DNA from: Phallus indusiatus | Taxonomy: Eukaryota > Basidiomycota > Agaricomycetes > Phallales > Phallaceae | Assembly (NCBI GenBank): GCA_027605045.1 | Contig: JAQFWX010000069.1 | Coordinates: 62,001 to 126,000, forward strand | Direction: 5' to 3' | DNA: 64,000 nt | In this document: piece by piece, positions 29,930 to 41,891 of the stretch | Position numbering within the stretch: position 1 is the first letter of the stretch | Layout: every line of letters starts with the position of its first letter | Translations under genes and position numbers: made by a program | The notes under the pieces: generated by a model | The model's input: only the letters and a program-made list of their open reading frames with translations | Databases searched by the model: none | What the model was told of the DNA's origin: nothing

Positions 29930-31250
29930 CACTTTGTTATTCGAAAAAAAAACTTCGTTTTAATGTACAAAATCAAAACATTCTCCCCAAGTCCTCGACA
30001 TGATGCCATTTTGTCGTGTTTTGTTGATCTCCGCTGAAGTCTGTTGAAAATAGGTTGTAAACCACTATAATCTAAATGACGGTACTTACCTGTGTAGATG
30101 TTGGTCAAGGAGGTTTCTGTTTGACGCTCAAGGTTCCAAAATTAAGCCAATTGTCGAATTGCCAGTGGCGATCACCGTATCGGCCGTATAGGTGCTATAT
30201 GCGCTTCTGTGTTGAGTCCGGTGCCGAATGGATCAAGAAAAGGGGTGATTCGAAGCCTTGATGCTTTGCTTTAGGAAAGTTTCTTGAATTCATGAGGGGT
30301 GGGAAATGTGGTTGGCTAAACATCAATGCTTGTATTAGTCGCAAAAATCGAAATTGGATTATTTGACTTTTCAGAACGGCGGTTTATAGGCCTGAAAATG
30401 ATTAGTACATTATATCAGTATATCTTGTTCAATAATTTCATAAGTTTGGGAACTTGGTGAGCTTCTAGTAGGCTTAGCGCTTTCTGTAAAACTGCCATCT
30501 GCACAAATGTGTCGCGCGCGCCATCGGTCTGTTGAGTGACTTTGATGCGACGACACTGTCGTCCAAGTTTATTCTCGCATACTCAATTGATAATTGATAA
30601 AGGGAGACTTCCTCGACCCACTTGACTGATTCACGCAGCTCCAGCGGCGTTGGTGACATCGCGCATAAAACCCCCGACATCGCATCAAGAATATAGTACA
30701 GCTCTCAGGGGTTTTTTAGTGGGTATTGCACAAGAGCGTCCGCCCTGAGTCCCACACTACCTCAATATGAGGTGTGCGTAGATGCATTTTTCCCCTGTTC
30801 GTACGTCACTGGCACATAGAGAAATCGGAACACCCAGGGCCTACACCCAGGTCACCACGCGTGATTCACAAGCTGTCCGTGAGTGCTGGACTATGTCCAA
30901 ATACTTTACTGACTTTAGCTCCGAAAAAAAAAGAATATAGTACAGCTCCAGCTTCCAATTAGCAGAAGAGTATTTTTAATGGACACGAAGGGGTGGAAGA
31001 ATATGGCAAGGTGTGTCATATTGACATGATCCTTGATGGAAAGTAGGGCATCAACGTTTCAACTTCAAACCGGCGACAGCGAACGCAGAGCAATTCTGAT
31101 GGGCTCGTATTGACAATAGCCGATTGGGTGGCAAATATCCCACCACATACATGTTATTTGACCATTTTAATTGCTAAATCATGGTTTATAAACAGGCAAA
31201 TAGAGTGAAATATCACTTGGATTGAAAACACACTCATAGTTGTAGATTCA
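29930..31250. repeat. segmental duplication, copy 1 (upstream of gene A)
   Basis: It is homologous to 36440-37660 and, for its right part, to 41090-41530. Shared landmarks are CGACATGATGCCATTTTGTC, TTGGTCAAGGAGGTTTCTGT, GCGCATAAAACCCCCGACAT and GCTAAATCATGGTTTATAAA. Copy 1 lacks the 178-bp insert of copy 2 and has a 226-bp retrocopy of its own at 30705-30930. No gene is seen inside. The stretch 29461-29929 also shows nothing clear. Confidence 0.85.
30705..30930 (+). mobile_element. polyadenylated retrocopy with 18-bp target duplication
   Basis: The insert is flanked by AAGAATATAGTACAGCTC at 30687-30704 and 30931-30948 and ends in an A run (30924-30930). The duplicated segments at 37290-37350 and 41190-41250 lack it, which shows the empty site. 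It matches the minus-strand sequence at 60976-61278 over its whole length (TTTTTTAGTGGGTATTGC...GACTTTAGCTCC) but is shorter at the 5' end. Poly(A), 5' truncation and a long target duplication are features of LINE-type retroposition. Confidence 0.82.
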
Positions 31251-31285
31251 AATCACCACGGAGGGTGCAAAGTTACGTTTCTACA

Positions 31286-34200
31286 ATGTCTCGTTCAGAA
31301 ACTGGAATTTCCCCTCTCGACCTTGCACAGATAGCGTTGACCTCTGCCAAGCGCCGCGCGGACGAGCGCAGGGAGCAAAAGATCGATAACGTTTGTAAGT
31401 TTTTCGTACTTCAATGCTCTTTTGTATCGTTTATGGCTTTTTCTTTCCTAGTTGAGACCTTTCAGTCTCCCGAAGTATCCGCCGATAAGGATGTTGCCTC
31501 GCAAGTTTGTTCAGCTCTCAAATCTCAAATCGGGACCTTCGTTCAATCAAGTGAAGGTTTAATGCGAGTGCTCGACGAAGTGGGCAAGATTCATCCGTTC
31601 ATCCAAGGTTGGTACTATAAGTCAATCTTATTCATGCAATCTCAATGCAATCTCTACAAAATCAGTTGCTGTTATCCCGTTCAAAGCTGCGCTAGCGCTA
31701 GAGCTAAAACGCCTCGACAACGATAAAAAGGTCCTGGCTTTATTTGTCCAAATGAGTGACATGATGTCCAACCTGCGTTCGTAAGTTTTGCCAAAGACGA
31801 AGGCCAGCGTACATTTATTGAGAAGTTGTTTATAGACTTGAAACGATCAAACCAGACGAATTAGGCAAAGAAGGCATTAAGATCGCTGATCGTATGAGTG
31901 AACAGCTGGAAAAGGCCGCTTCAGACATTCAGGAGTGTTCTCATATAACAGATGACTATTATAAGTCAAAATTCATAGGTATGATCTCAAGTTCATCCTT
32001 TATCCTTATTTTTCATTCGGTCCCTTCAGTCAAATTGTTGAGAAGCAACAGCTGGGAGGGTAAATTTACTGGTTTCACATCTACATTTGCCAGTCTTGCA
32101 GGCGATTTCAATACCATTCTCGCACTCTATACGGGAGTTGGAGTTCAAACTATACATCGGATCACAGAGCGTTTGGACGGAAAACTCGATAAACTCATGA
32201 AGTTGGTGTTCGAAAACCTTGTTTCTCCTGAGGAGCAGGAATTGAACAAATTCATTGATGCGAAGGGAGGACCCGAGAAATTCTTCGATGACGATGAACT
32301 TTTGCGAGAACTGATCCGTAAAAGAGACGATCAAGTCTCACGCAGCGGTGCTGGTGCACCGGTATCCGTTGGTTTAGCGAGCGTCTCAGGAAAGACAGCC
32401 AGAACGACGAATTTCACGGATATCAAATCTGACTTGAAAACCAGCTTTGATAAATCATTGGCGGAGAGTCAAGCATTTTTCAACCAGAAATTTGAAGAGC
32501 AGAAAAACCAGATTTCGGAAGTGGAGGCAGTCGTGCGACATGAGAGCGACAGGATCATCCTTAAGATCATGTCTGGTCCAAAGGACCGAATCCGGGACAA
32601 GGTAAATGATATTCTTTATCTCATGAATTTCAAGAAATTTTATCGCTTATAGGCAATGTATGCTATGTGGGTAGAAATGGTTCGTCAAGTGAATTGGCTG
32701 CGCAAGCAGAAACATGCCTAATGAGACAGCATTTTGTAGGGTTGGAAAGGGAGTGCTAAATCTCGACATGTAGTCCTCGCAATCCGCGACTTTTACACCG
32801 ATCAGTTCCTTCGTGTAACCAAGGATAAAAAGGATCACGAATTGGCGGTCGTTCAAACACCTGTCGTGGAGACAGATTTGGAAGAAAAGCACACAAAAAC
32901 GCGGGATTTACTCTTGGACCTCCCCGTTCTTACTGAGGATGATATTTGGGCCATTGGGCGTATCAATAGTGTTCGGCTTAGGCCTCTTCAAGAAGCATTG
33001 GACCCTGATTGCTCCGATTTTGTCACTATTCATGAACTTAATCAGTTCACAGCTGCTCGTCCAACTGATTGGAGGTGATGAGCTCCGACATAATGTTCTT
33101 TATTCTCTTCACTAACACATTTTGTGTAGTCTTCCCTTATGGCTAGCATATTGGACAAGCGGTTCGTTCATGTCTTATCACCTGTTTAACTACAATAAAC
33201 CGTCCTTGGCTATATAGGTTTTGAGGTAACGCTTCGACAATATACATTCCGTATCCGATCTGTCTTGTACGGCATGTCTTCTATCTACCAATCTCTGGTT
33301 CCCGGAAATGCTGGTGCATTTTCAAGACTGATGATCTCTCATGCTATGTTCGACATTGACCTGATCGTTGCTGGAATACATACCTCCCCGTTAGACGATC
33401 TAGCCGAAGAATACCCACATAGCAAATTCCGAGAATACGCTGCAAGAGTAGAGAGACGTATTGAAAAACGATGGAAATCTCTGGACTATTTCATCGATGA
33501 ACAGAATACGCTTTCGCTGGTCATCGGCGATGGCAATTTAGAAGAGTATGCACTTCCTCTGATATACCTTATATTGCGGCGCATCCTATCCATCCTTGAA
33601 GTGGGAAAGACCCGAGTTCTGACGGATGCTGATTTTCGTAAACCTCTTACATCTCTGGACACAATTCGAGCAGCTATTTTTGAGCGTACCGTGTTTTTGA
33701 AAGGTGAAGTGTTTTCGCGCCATAAGCTTTTTAAATGACTGATATCACGGACAGGAATATTCAAATTGAGGAATTTGGCCTTCAATGAGGAAATACGAAG
33801 ATACTGCTACGCATTGGTGTGTTTCAAGTTACCGGTGTCAATGCCAAATGGTTCGAGATTGACTTGTGTTTAGTATTATTATGTTGCTGTCCTACACACA
33901 CTTGAAGGACTTGATACTGCAACGAGTTATTACAACTTGCCGAATGGCCATTACGACGTTCCGGACCATCCGGTCGGTGACCTAAATAGTGAAGCTGACG
34001 AAGAACCTTCCAAGGATACTGGGTTGGAAGTTGATGCAGTGAACAACAAAAACAATCAAAATGTCGTCTCTCAGGAGGAGGAAGATGATATAGAATCGGT
34101 CCTGAATGTATCCGCGAAATTGGAAACCTCCGTCATTGATCAGTCTGTGACAAGTTCAGCGGTTGGCGTATGGCATGGTTATGATTACTATGGTTTCTAT

Positions 34201-35709
34201 GGGTCTGTTACTGATGGTGTCATGGGATTCCGCATTGATACCATCAATGAAGACGGTGCTTTCGTTGGTGGAGGCAGTGACTCGCTCTCGGGTTTTACAA
34301 TTACAGGGAAGCTCAATGGGCGCAGAATTTCCTACTTTGAGGACAGGCTTATAAACAAAATGAAAACACGTTGGTTCTATTCCGGTAAAATCAACAGCTC
34401 GTTCGATGTCATTACCGGAAAATGGGGAGACCCATCGTTAGCGGAAAACGAACGGGTTAACGGCAATAACAACAGCGAAGACTTGGATGATGAAAATGAC
34501 GATTCCGAGAATACCCAGAACTTTCTGGGTAGATTCACTGTCCAAAAAAAACCTGAGGAGTTCTTTCGCTTTCGTCCGTCAGATGATGAGTTTAAACTTG
34601 AAGAAAATAAACCCCGCGCTTTGTGGAAATTTGCGCTGAATGCCGTTATGGACTCGGTCTCTCAACGTGTTCTTACATGGTCGAATCTCAAAAAACGTCG
34701 AGATGACAGGCGCAGATATATCTATTTGTGGACGAAATATGGTGACCGTGGTTTACAAGATAAGGAGAGCGAAGAATATCTGGCTCTACAGAGACGGCTT
34801 TCTTCTGTGGACGTTCGCTTGTATCGATTTTTAGCTCAGATTTTTCGGTCAAGAGTAGTTCAGCACCAGTTCGTTCTATTCTTAAATGTCTTCATCCTAT
34901 TTTTCTCTCTCTGATGTTCCGGCGTCATTTCCTTTTTCTAGAGCTTCCTGCGACTCTTGTTTTAAATTCCCTATTTCAATGACCCGATACATGTGTCTAA
35001 AATGCTCGGCAGAGCATTGTTACGAAACCGTGGATATTTGCGGAGACTGCGTTGATAAAGAATCCACCGTTTTCCGGAACAACGGCAAACAGAAGAAGCA
35101 TGATTCTTCTCACACGCTGCTTCAGATTCGTCGACCTCTTTCGTTGCGCGATCATTATCGTACAAAGGAAGATGCTAAATTGACACTGTCTCGCGTACCC
35201 AGTGCAAGGGAGGAATTCACAGAAATGGTGTGCAATATAAATTTATGCAAGGAATCCATCAAAGAAAGACCGTATTGGAGCTGCTGTACTTGCAAAGGTG
35301 AAGTATGAGTTCAAAATTTTGACACCGCATGACTCATTCTTTTGAAGATATTTTCGTTTGCAAAACGTGTAATTCGAAAGTCGAAAAGGATCAGCCGTGG
35401 TTATTCGAAGTAAAAAATGTCCAACACAAGAGGACAGATAATTCAGAAAAACACGACGATAAAGCAGACCAGTTGACCCCAAATCCACATCATTGGTCGC
35501 ATGACCTCGTTCTCGTCACAAACCCGGAACCTCCAAAGAAATCATGGTCAGTCGAAGAGAGACTGACGAATTTGGAAGAGAGGTCTGAGAGACAGAATAA
35601 GGTGATGGAGGGAATTCAAGATAGCGTTGGGGAAACTAGGAAACAGCTGCAGCGGTTGGAAGACATGCTGCAACAGCTCATAAAGGTACCACAAAGGGAG
35701 GCTCAGTAA
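31286..35709 (+). CDS. gene A: EF-hand, ZZ-finger, coiled-coil protein of unknown function
   Basis: The start ATG at 31286 gives MSRSETGISPLDLAQIALT. About ten short introns follow, and the gene ends at TAA 35707-35709. Parts in order: helical N-terminal region (SEGLMRVLDEVGKIHPFIQ, LELKRLDNDKKVLALFVQM, SWEGKFTGFTSTF) that recalls the N-terminal helical domain of many basidiomycete NLR-like proteins; a degenerate EF-hand (LDPDCSDFVTIHELNQF) near 33000; helical region; beta-rich domain with GVWHGYDYYGFYG (34160); ALWKFALNAVM helix (34620); ZZ-type zinc finger (CDSC...CLKC...CGDC, 34950-35060); second Cys pair region (CCTCK, CKTCNSK); C-terminal coiled coil (EERLTNLEERSERQNKVME). The layout matches a large Agaricomycete family usually listed as hypothetical or EF-hand protein. 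It is the most diverged of the copies here. Confidence 0.75.
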
Positions 35710-36439
35710 CCTAACAGCATACAAGCGGGTATGATGGGTTTCCGTATGATATTGTTACGTGTTCATGATTTTTATTTATCACGAGGTTGTCCGGATTAGT
35801 GACTCATATTCGCGTTCATCGCTGTCTTAGTTGTGAGTCGACCGTTTATGCCTTGCGGTTGCCAGTGCAATGTGTTACTAGTAATATACAAAGAACTTAC
35901 CATTATAATAAAAGCGCAGTTGCCCTGACATAATTCATAATCAGATTATTCGATATAAAACCAACTTCGCGAAGCGAAATTTGAGAAGTACCTGGTCCGC
36001 TTAAAAAGCGCAACTGACCTAATAAGATATAGCGTTTTGTTTTGGCTATTGAAAGAGATCAGACAAAATACTAAAAGATGTTCATCAAAGGCTCACGCAA
36101 GGCTTAAGAAATTATCATAAATGATTTCGTGACAAGTATGATTTTTCTCTTCCAGTGAATGAACGAATGTGGTGGTAGATGCATGAAAGACGAAGGATGG
36201 ATTTGACTTGTGTGCGAGGACATCTTTATATATTTATATATTAGAATACTTTGAGTGCTTAAGTTGTCTCAATTTATCTGTCGAATTTGAAGTGGAACTA
36301 GGACGAATTAGAACGGTCGTTATCAAGAAGAATCAACATGTGTTTCCGTTGGCCATGAAGGGTCGGCGGATGGTGGACAATGCATATAGTAAACACAGTC
36401 AAACTCAAGCCCTTTCTTCTTTCTTCATTCAACCAACAT
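35710..36439. other. intergenic, nothing recognised
   Basis: AT-rich spacer after gene A. A TGGTCCGCTTAAAAAGCGCAAC string at about 35994 resembles 29542-29565 but does not fold as a tRNA. No gene is supported. Confidence 0.5.
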
Positions 36440-37994
36440 TATTGCATGATTACTCACTTTGTTATTCAAAAAATACTCCTTCGCTCTAATGTACAAAATC
36501 GGAACATTCTCCTAAGTCCACGACATGATGCCATTTTGTCGTGTTTTGTCGATCTCCGCTGACGTCCGTTGAACCTAGGTTGTAAACCATTACGATCCAA
36601 GTGACGGCACCGGTGTTGCTGATGTTGGTCAAGGAGGTTTCTGTTTGACACTCAAGGTTCCAAAATTAAGAGGATTTAACAACAACTAGGAGTAATATGT
36701 GTATATTACGACGAGACGGAATGCACTAAGAAGTTCAAGGCGAAGCCTTGAACGTTAGAAATATACAAATGAATAAATAGAGAAATAGCGCACCTAAGCT
36801 AAAAACTATCTACGCAAGCGCCCAGACTTAGTGTCGCTGACGCTACCTTCGACAGGATTGTCGAAGTGCCAGTCGTGATTACCGCCTCGGTCGTTTAACG
36901 TTTAGGTGCTATATGCACTTCAGTGTTGAGTCCTGGTGTTGAATAGATCAATAAAAGGGGTCAAATAATCCAATTTCTTCGTGACATACAGGCATTGATG
37001 TCGAGAAAAGAAAGCCAATACATTTCCCACTCATGAACAGCGGTTTATAAACCATAAAATGATAGATCAATTAGTACATTGTAAAGATTACTATATCTTA
37101 TTCAATAATTTCATGAACTTGAATCTAGGAACTTTACTTGATGAGCTGCTAGTAGCGCTTTTTCTGCAAAACTGCGCGCACCAAACTGTCGCGTCGTGAG
37201 TGACTTTGATGCGATGATATTGTCCAAGTCTATTCTCGCACTCAATTCATAAGAGGAGACTTCCTCGATTCAGTTGACCGATTCACGCAGCTCCAACGGC
37301 GTTGGTGCGCATAAAACCCCCGACATCGCATCAAGAATGTAGTACAGCAGCTCCAGCTTCCAACTAGCAGAAGAGTATTATTAATGGTTTGAAAGCGTGG
37401 AAGAATATGGCAAGGTGCGCCATATTGCCATGATCCTTGGTGGAAAGTGGAGCACCAACTTCGAACCGGCGACAGCGAATGCAGGGGGATTCTGATGGGC
37501 TCGTATTGACAATAGATCGGGTGGCAAATATCCCACTATATACATATGTACCATCTAATTTGACCATCTTAATTGCTAAATCATGATTTATAAACAAGCA
37601 AATAGGGTGAAGTATCACTTGGGTTAAAAATACACACATACTGATTGATGGTCACCGGTCACCGGTCAGCGCTCAGTGCTGCGCATGCGTACGGGACTCA
37701 TTGGTAACTGACACCACCAGCTTCGTATTCATGACTTCGACACGGAACTTTAGGGAGCTTGAAAACTCACTTGGAGGGCTGAATTTACCACAAGCGGTGA
37801 AATTAGAAAAGAACAGAAGTTGATGGGACTATGTTCAACAATTGTCGTGGTGTTTGTTGGAGTTCGGCCATGTGCATTGTGACGGACTTTCAAAATACCT
37901 GTCAAAGCTGTCGTTTTAACAGGTTCTCCAAATCTGGGGGATGAAAGTGTAATCGCTCACTATACATATAAGTGACAATTTTGCGCTCATACCA
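36440..37994. repeat. segmental duplication, copy 2, ending in a gene B-type promoter
   Basis: It is homologous to copy 1 (29930-31250) over 36440-37660 and to copy 3 (41180-41877) over 37290-37994. The right part carries GTCGTTTTAACAGGTTCTCC, a TATACATATAAG box at 37961-37972 and CATACCA at 37988-37994. Homology to copy 3 stops right after CATACCA, where the Acl4-like gene fragment begins. Confidence 0.85.
36677..36854. mobile_element. 178-bp insertion in duplication copy 2
   Basis: Copy 1 of the duplication lacks these bases. The insert starts TAACAACAACTAGGAG and ends CTACCTTCGACA, between GGATT at 36672-36676 and 36855-36859. It contains the hairpin GTTCAAGGC-GAA-GCCTTGAAC. On the minus strand it begins TGTCGAAGG, as an LTR might, but its other end is GTTGTTA rather than CA. 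The type is unknown. Confidence 0.6.
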
Positions 37995-38069
37995 TACGGA
38001 GACGGACGAACATCTTACGATGAAGGAGACGATGAGATTAAAATCAAAATCATAGGAGCCCTTGCTGCC

Positions 38070-38888
38070 ATGGTAGAAATATGGATGTCTGACTTATGGT
38101 GCGTGTTTGGCGGGCTTTCAGCGCACGAGGATGTACGTTTATGTTTATGTATTGTCCTGTGTAGCTTTGAAGATGAAGCGGAATCATCTTCCGACAAACT
38201 TGCTTCATTAGCGTTGGAAATTGATCCGTCGAGTTACGAAGCTATGCAAACTCTTGCGTCCGTTAGGATGTCTCAAAAACGGCCAGATGAAGCCCGAGAA
38301 CTCGCTGAGAGAGCATGGGAACGGTGGAAGGACCTTGATCCTGGTAAGAATACGACACTACATATCAATACCGTGAAGTAACCAATACTATCAGACTCTC
38401 CGAAGATGCCTCCATTACCTATACGACTTGCTCTTGTTCGGTTATTCCTTGAGCTTTCGTCTTATACCAACGCCCTTACAATTCTATCGGGGATACTCGC
38501 AACCGACGATCAAGAAGTGGAAGCGTGGTACTTGGAAGGATGGTGTTTCTATCTCATGGCTGAGAAATCCCGTGAGACGAATGAGCCGGTTGAAGGCCTG
38601 TCTTATTCTGACCTGGGTAGGGATTCGATGGATTGTCTCCAGACGTGTCAAATGGTCATGATCCTCCTTCGCTCGTAATGAGTTTCGCAGCTGACAGGGT
38701 TTGATTTATAGCTTCATGAAGGACAGGAACACTCGGATGAACAGATCCTTCAGCACGCTAAGGAGCTAACTGCGGAGCTATCTGCCGCTGGTATACAACC
38801 GACACCAGAGGTCCAAGAACAAGATATAAACGACGACGACGACGACGATGCTTGGGAAGACGAAGAAGGGGATGTTGAGATGGAATGA
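38070..38888 (+). pseudogene. 5'-truncated Acl4-like TPR chaperone (Rpl4 assembly) fused to a foreign promoter
   Basis: Exons 38070-38098, 38165-38343, 38395-38654 and 38712-38888 splice in frame (645 nt, 214 residues plus stop). The product has TPR-like helices (ALEIDPSSYEAMQTLASVRM, DDQEVEAWYLEGWCFYLM) and an acidic tail (DINDDDDDDAWEDEEGDVEM). This matches the C-terminal half of Acl4, the dedicated chaperone of ribosomal protein eL4, which is about 390-400 residues in fungi. The N-terminal half is missing. The upstream in-frame codons from 37995 (YGDGRTSYDEGDDEIKIKI) also look like the family, with no ATG before 38070. The DNA up to 37994 is a duplicate of the promoter of gene B. The remaining exons are undamaged, so a shortened protein could be made. 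Confidence 0.75.
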
Positions 38889-39260
38889 CGTTTTCATTTT
38901 ACCCATTGTTCACTACTAAAACGTTATAATTTCATTTGTTTGAAATTTAGAAAAGCATTGTAAAGTGTCCTGCTTGGTACAGGAAATATTTGATGCGCTT
39001 AATTAGCGCCATAATGGGCGTGACATCAGTCTCTTTTGCTTGTTCTACTTCATTAGCTTCCACGAGTACAAGAACCAGACTAGAACACGAAGCCATTTGC
39101 AGCTATGGTCTTGTCCTAATTGTGAACTGAGTGAAGTTTTGAGCACCGGCGAATTGTGGGCATCTCAGATTACTAGTACATACAGTAATATAGACTTTTA
39201 ATATAGATTCTACCATAATAAGATTACAATCTACCATGACCGCGTCGTAGCTCTAACAAA
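38889..39260. other. intergenic
   Basis: No gene is seen. A GCGCCATAATGGGCGTGACAT string at 39006-39026 matches the inverted arms of the element at 29089-29285. Confidence 0.5.
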
Positions 39261-39380
39261 AAGCTTGCTATAATAAAAAAAGTGGTCTTCAGTAGAATTA
39301 AATATTCTAAAATACTCAGCCAAAAAATCAACCAAAATATTCACACAAAACAACCGTAATACCGCAGGAACTTGACGATT

Positions 39381-40597
39381 CTAATGTGAGGGTTTGCGAG
39401 ATTTGATCACAAGGTCGAACGTCAAATAACAGCTTCCGTCTTTGTTAATACACCGATAACTAAAAAAAGAGTTACAATGCTGGATACCATGTAAAGTCAA
39501 GGTGACCAACCATTTTTCCACCGTAGAACTGGAGAGGTGCCAGCGGGCTTGGGTCTTGGGCATGCGTCGCTTCTCTGGGAAATCCGATGTCTCTACGTGA
39601 CATGAATATAATTCAAACCGGGTCGATCTTCGACTAAATATTTTTCTTGTTTCATGGCGCGATATCTCCAAAGATGCAACGATATACCCGTTCAAGTTGT
39701 TTTGAGAAGGTTTCAATACACATAGTGCGACATCCCAACCGAATGGACCGGGTGAGAGGCATTGAGTTTGGATGTACAACCCCCAGATTAAACCTTAAAA
39801 GGGAAATTGTAAATATAATTCATCAAATTCTCAATAAAACGTTGAATAATACCTTTGGCCACAAATTCCATCCCAATGGCGGCACCCAACTGTAATTTTG
39901 GCAGCATGTCGGGGACAAACCAACTCAATTTGAAACCGCGCGTAGTGTTAACGACCGTAAAAGTTTCTGAGGGACAATCAGGAAGCTTGAAACTCAGTCT
40001 CAGGTCCATATCTATCGCATGAATAAGTTCAGGACGAGTTTGAAGGGATCCTAAGCTTGCTTGGCGAATTCGGTCAAAGTAGTTGTTATAGCCCTTCTTT
40101 GCGCACGCTAAATACAACTCATCTCGAATAGCTGGGGTTGGAGGTATTTCGTCCAGATATGTTTGTAGCAGAAAGTGCCGCGCGCTGGTCGTCGACTGAT
40201 CATCCGCCAGAGTCGAATGGAGGATAATCCAGGTTGGGAGCATTTTGCCTCTCTCCTGATAATCATAAAATTCAATGACGGGACCAATAAGTATTTGTGC
40301 CCGTTTATAGGCCCTGATGGTTTCACGAAGAGCCTGTATGACGCATGGGGTCAAAAACTGCTGCTCAGAGGCATTAAAGATATAGTTAACCTTAAGGAAG
40401 AAGAAGAATAGCTCAATGAGTTCTGAGTCAAAACCCGCCGGCAGTCATTGGAAACTCACTATATCTACAACCGCGAGACCAAGTTCAAAGCGAGATTTAC
40501 TAGCCTTGAGGTCTAACATTTCCCCGAGACCATAGAAGTAACAGGTTTCACGACATAGACATGAGAAATGAAGAACTCGAAAAGGATTCACCTTCAT
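39381..40597 (-). pseudogene. unknown gene, paralogue 1
   Basis: ATG 40597 opens MKVNPFRVLHFSCLCRETC. A short intron (donor near 40460, acceptor near 40390) leads to VNYIFNASEQQFLTPCVIQ and a long exon. Motifs are ETIRAYKRAQILIGPVIEF, DEIPPTPAIRDELYLACAKK and TTRGFKLSWFVPDMLP. Near 39790 the frame stops after FIENLMNYIYNFPFKV, while the paralogue at 59156-60255 reads on (VFPGLIWGLYIQ); the next frame (39779-39381) carries the rest of the protein. Either a frame-breaking change or an extra intron lies there. Function unknown; no domain recognised, no signal peptide or membrane span obvious. Confidence 0.6.
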
Positions 40598-41089
40598 CTT
40601 AGTGATTCAAAGTTCAATGAACGTGCCACAACATGAAATCGCGATCTCATATACCCAGCATCATAGGAGGCACGAAGGGGCACAGTGACCTACGGTGACA
40701 AAGTAGCGTTGAGGTCCGCCCAAGCAGCTTTGTCAGCGGCGGGTAAACGCGGCATCACCTGGCTATCGCGCGTTTATTCGAGTACTGCCGATATTAGCTA
40801 ATTGACGGCACCTGTGTTGCTTCTTCCACCAAAAAGACAAGACTGCTTGTAGTCGACGTCTCCGGACGCGTTCGTTTGTCGTTCCGAAACAGCAATAAGT
40901 GATCAAACTGTTACTGATAGACCTGCTTCTGCGTCGAGGCACAATTTCCTCCAGACTTAAACATCTTCGTCTCTTGTCCTTCAATGCAACCAGTACATCA
41001 CAAAATTATCTTTTGCTTCATGGATTTTCTAACGCTTTCTTCTTGGTATATACTTATATCACCGCAGATCGCAACACCCTTCTAGATGC
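40598..41089. other. intergenic
   Basis: No gene or repeat with clear support. It separates paralogue 1 from duplication copy 3. Confidence 0.4.
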
Positions 41090-41891
41090 GACGTATTGGC
41101 GTCCAAGTCTATTCTCGCATTCTCAATTCATAAGGGGAGACTTTCTCGATCCACTGTTTGACTGATTCACACAGCTCCAACGGCCTTGGTGCGCATAAAA
41201 CCCCCGACATTGCATCAAGAATGTAGTATAGCTCCAGCTTCCAACTAGAAGAAAAGTATTATTAGTAGTGTGAATGAACACCAAAGCGTGGAAGAATATG
41301 GCAAGGTGCGTCACATTGGCATGATCCTTGATGGGAATTGGAGTAATAACTTCGAACCGGTGACAGCGAATGCGGAGCGATTCTGATGGGCTCGTACTGA
41401 CAATCGCCGGTTGGGTGGAAAATGTCAAACTATATACATATTTAGACCATTTTAATTGCCAAATCATGGTTTATAAAGCAAAGCAAATAGAGTGAAGTAT
41501 CACTTAGGTGAAAAATACACGCATACTGATTGTGCCAATTGGTGGTCAGCGCTGAAATACTAGTACTGCGGATATTCGTGATTGAAAGCACCAGCCTCGT
41601 ATTCGCGACTTTCAGCAGGGAACCTCACGGGACTTGAAAACTCTCCTGAAGTGCTGATTATACCAGAAGCGATGGAAATAGAGAAGAACAGAAGTTGATG
41701 GGACTATGTTTAACAACTGTCACTGGCGTGGTGTTTGTTGGAGTTCGGCCATGTGTAATTGTGACGGACTTCCAAAATGCCTGTCAAACCTGTCGTTTTA
41801 ACAGGTTCTCCAAATTTGGGGATGAAACTGTAATTGCTCACTATATAAGCGACAATGAGAGCATTGCGCCCATACCATCTATTCCGGTCAC
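41090..41891 (+). promoter_or_regulatory. segmental duplication copy 3, upstream region of gene B
   Basis: It shares GCGCATAAAACCCCCGACAT, GGAAGAATATGGCAAGGTGC and GTCGTTTTAACAGGTTCTCC with copy 2. TATATAA at 41842-41848 lies 29 bases before CATACCA (41871-41877). The same TATA-to-CATACCA arrangement occurs before gene C (TATATAA 47576-47582, CATACCA 47606-47612) and before the Acl4 fragment. CATACCA is therefore a likely transcription start region. Confidence 0.7.
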
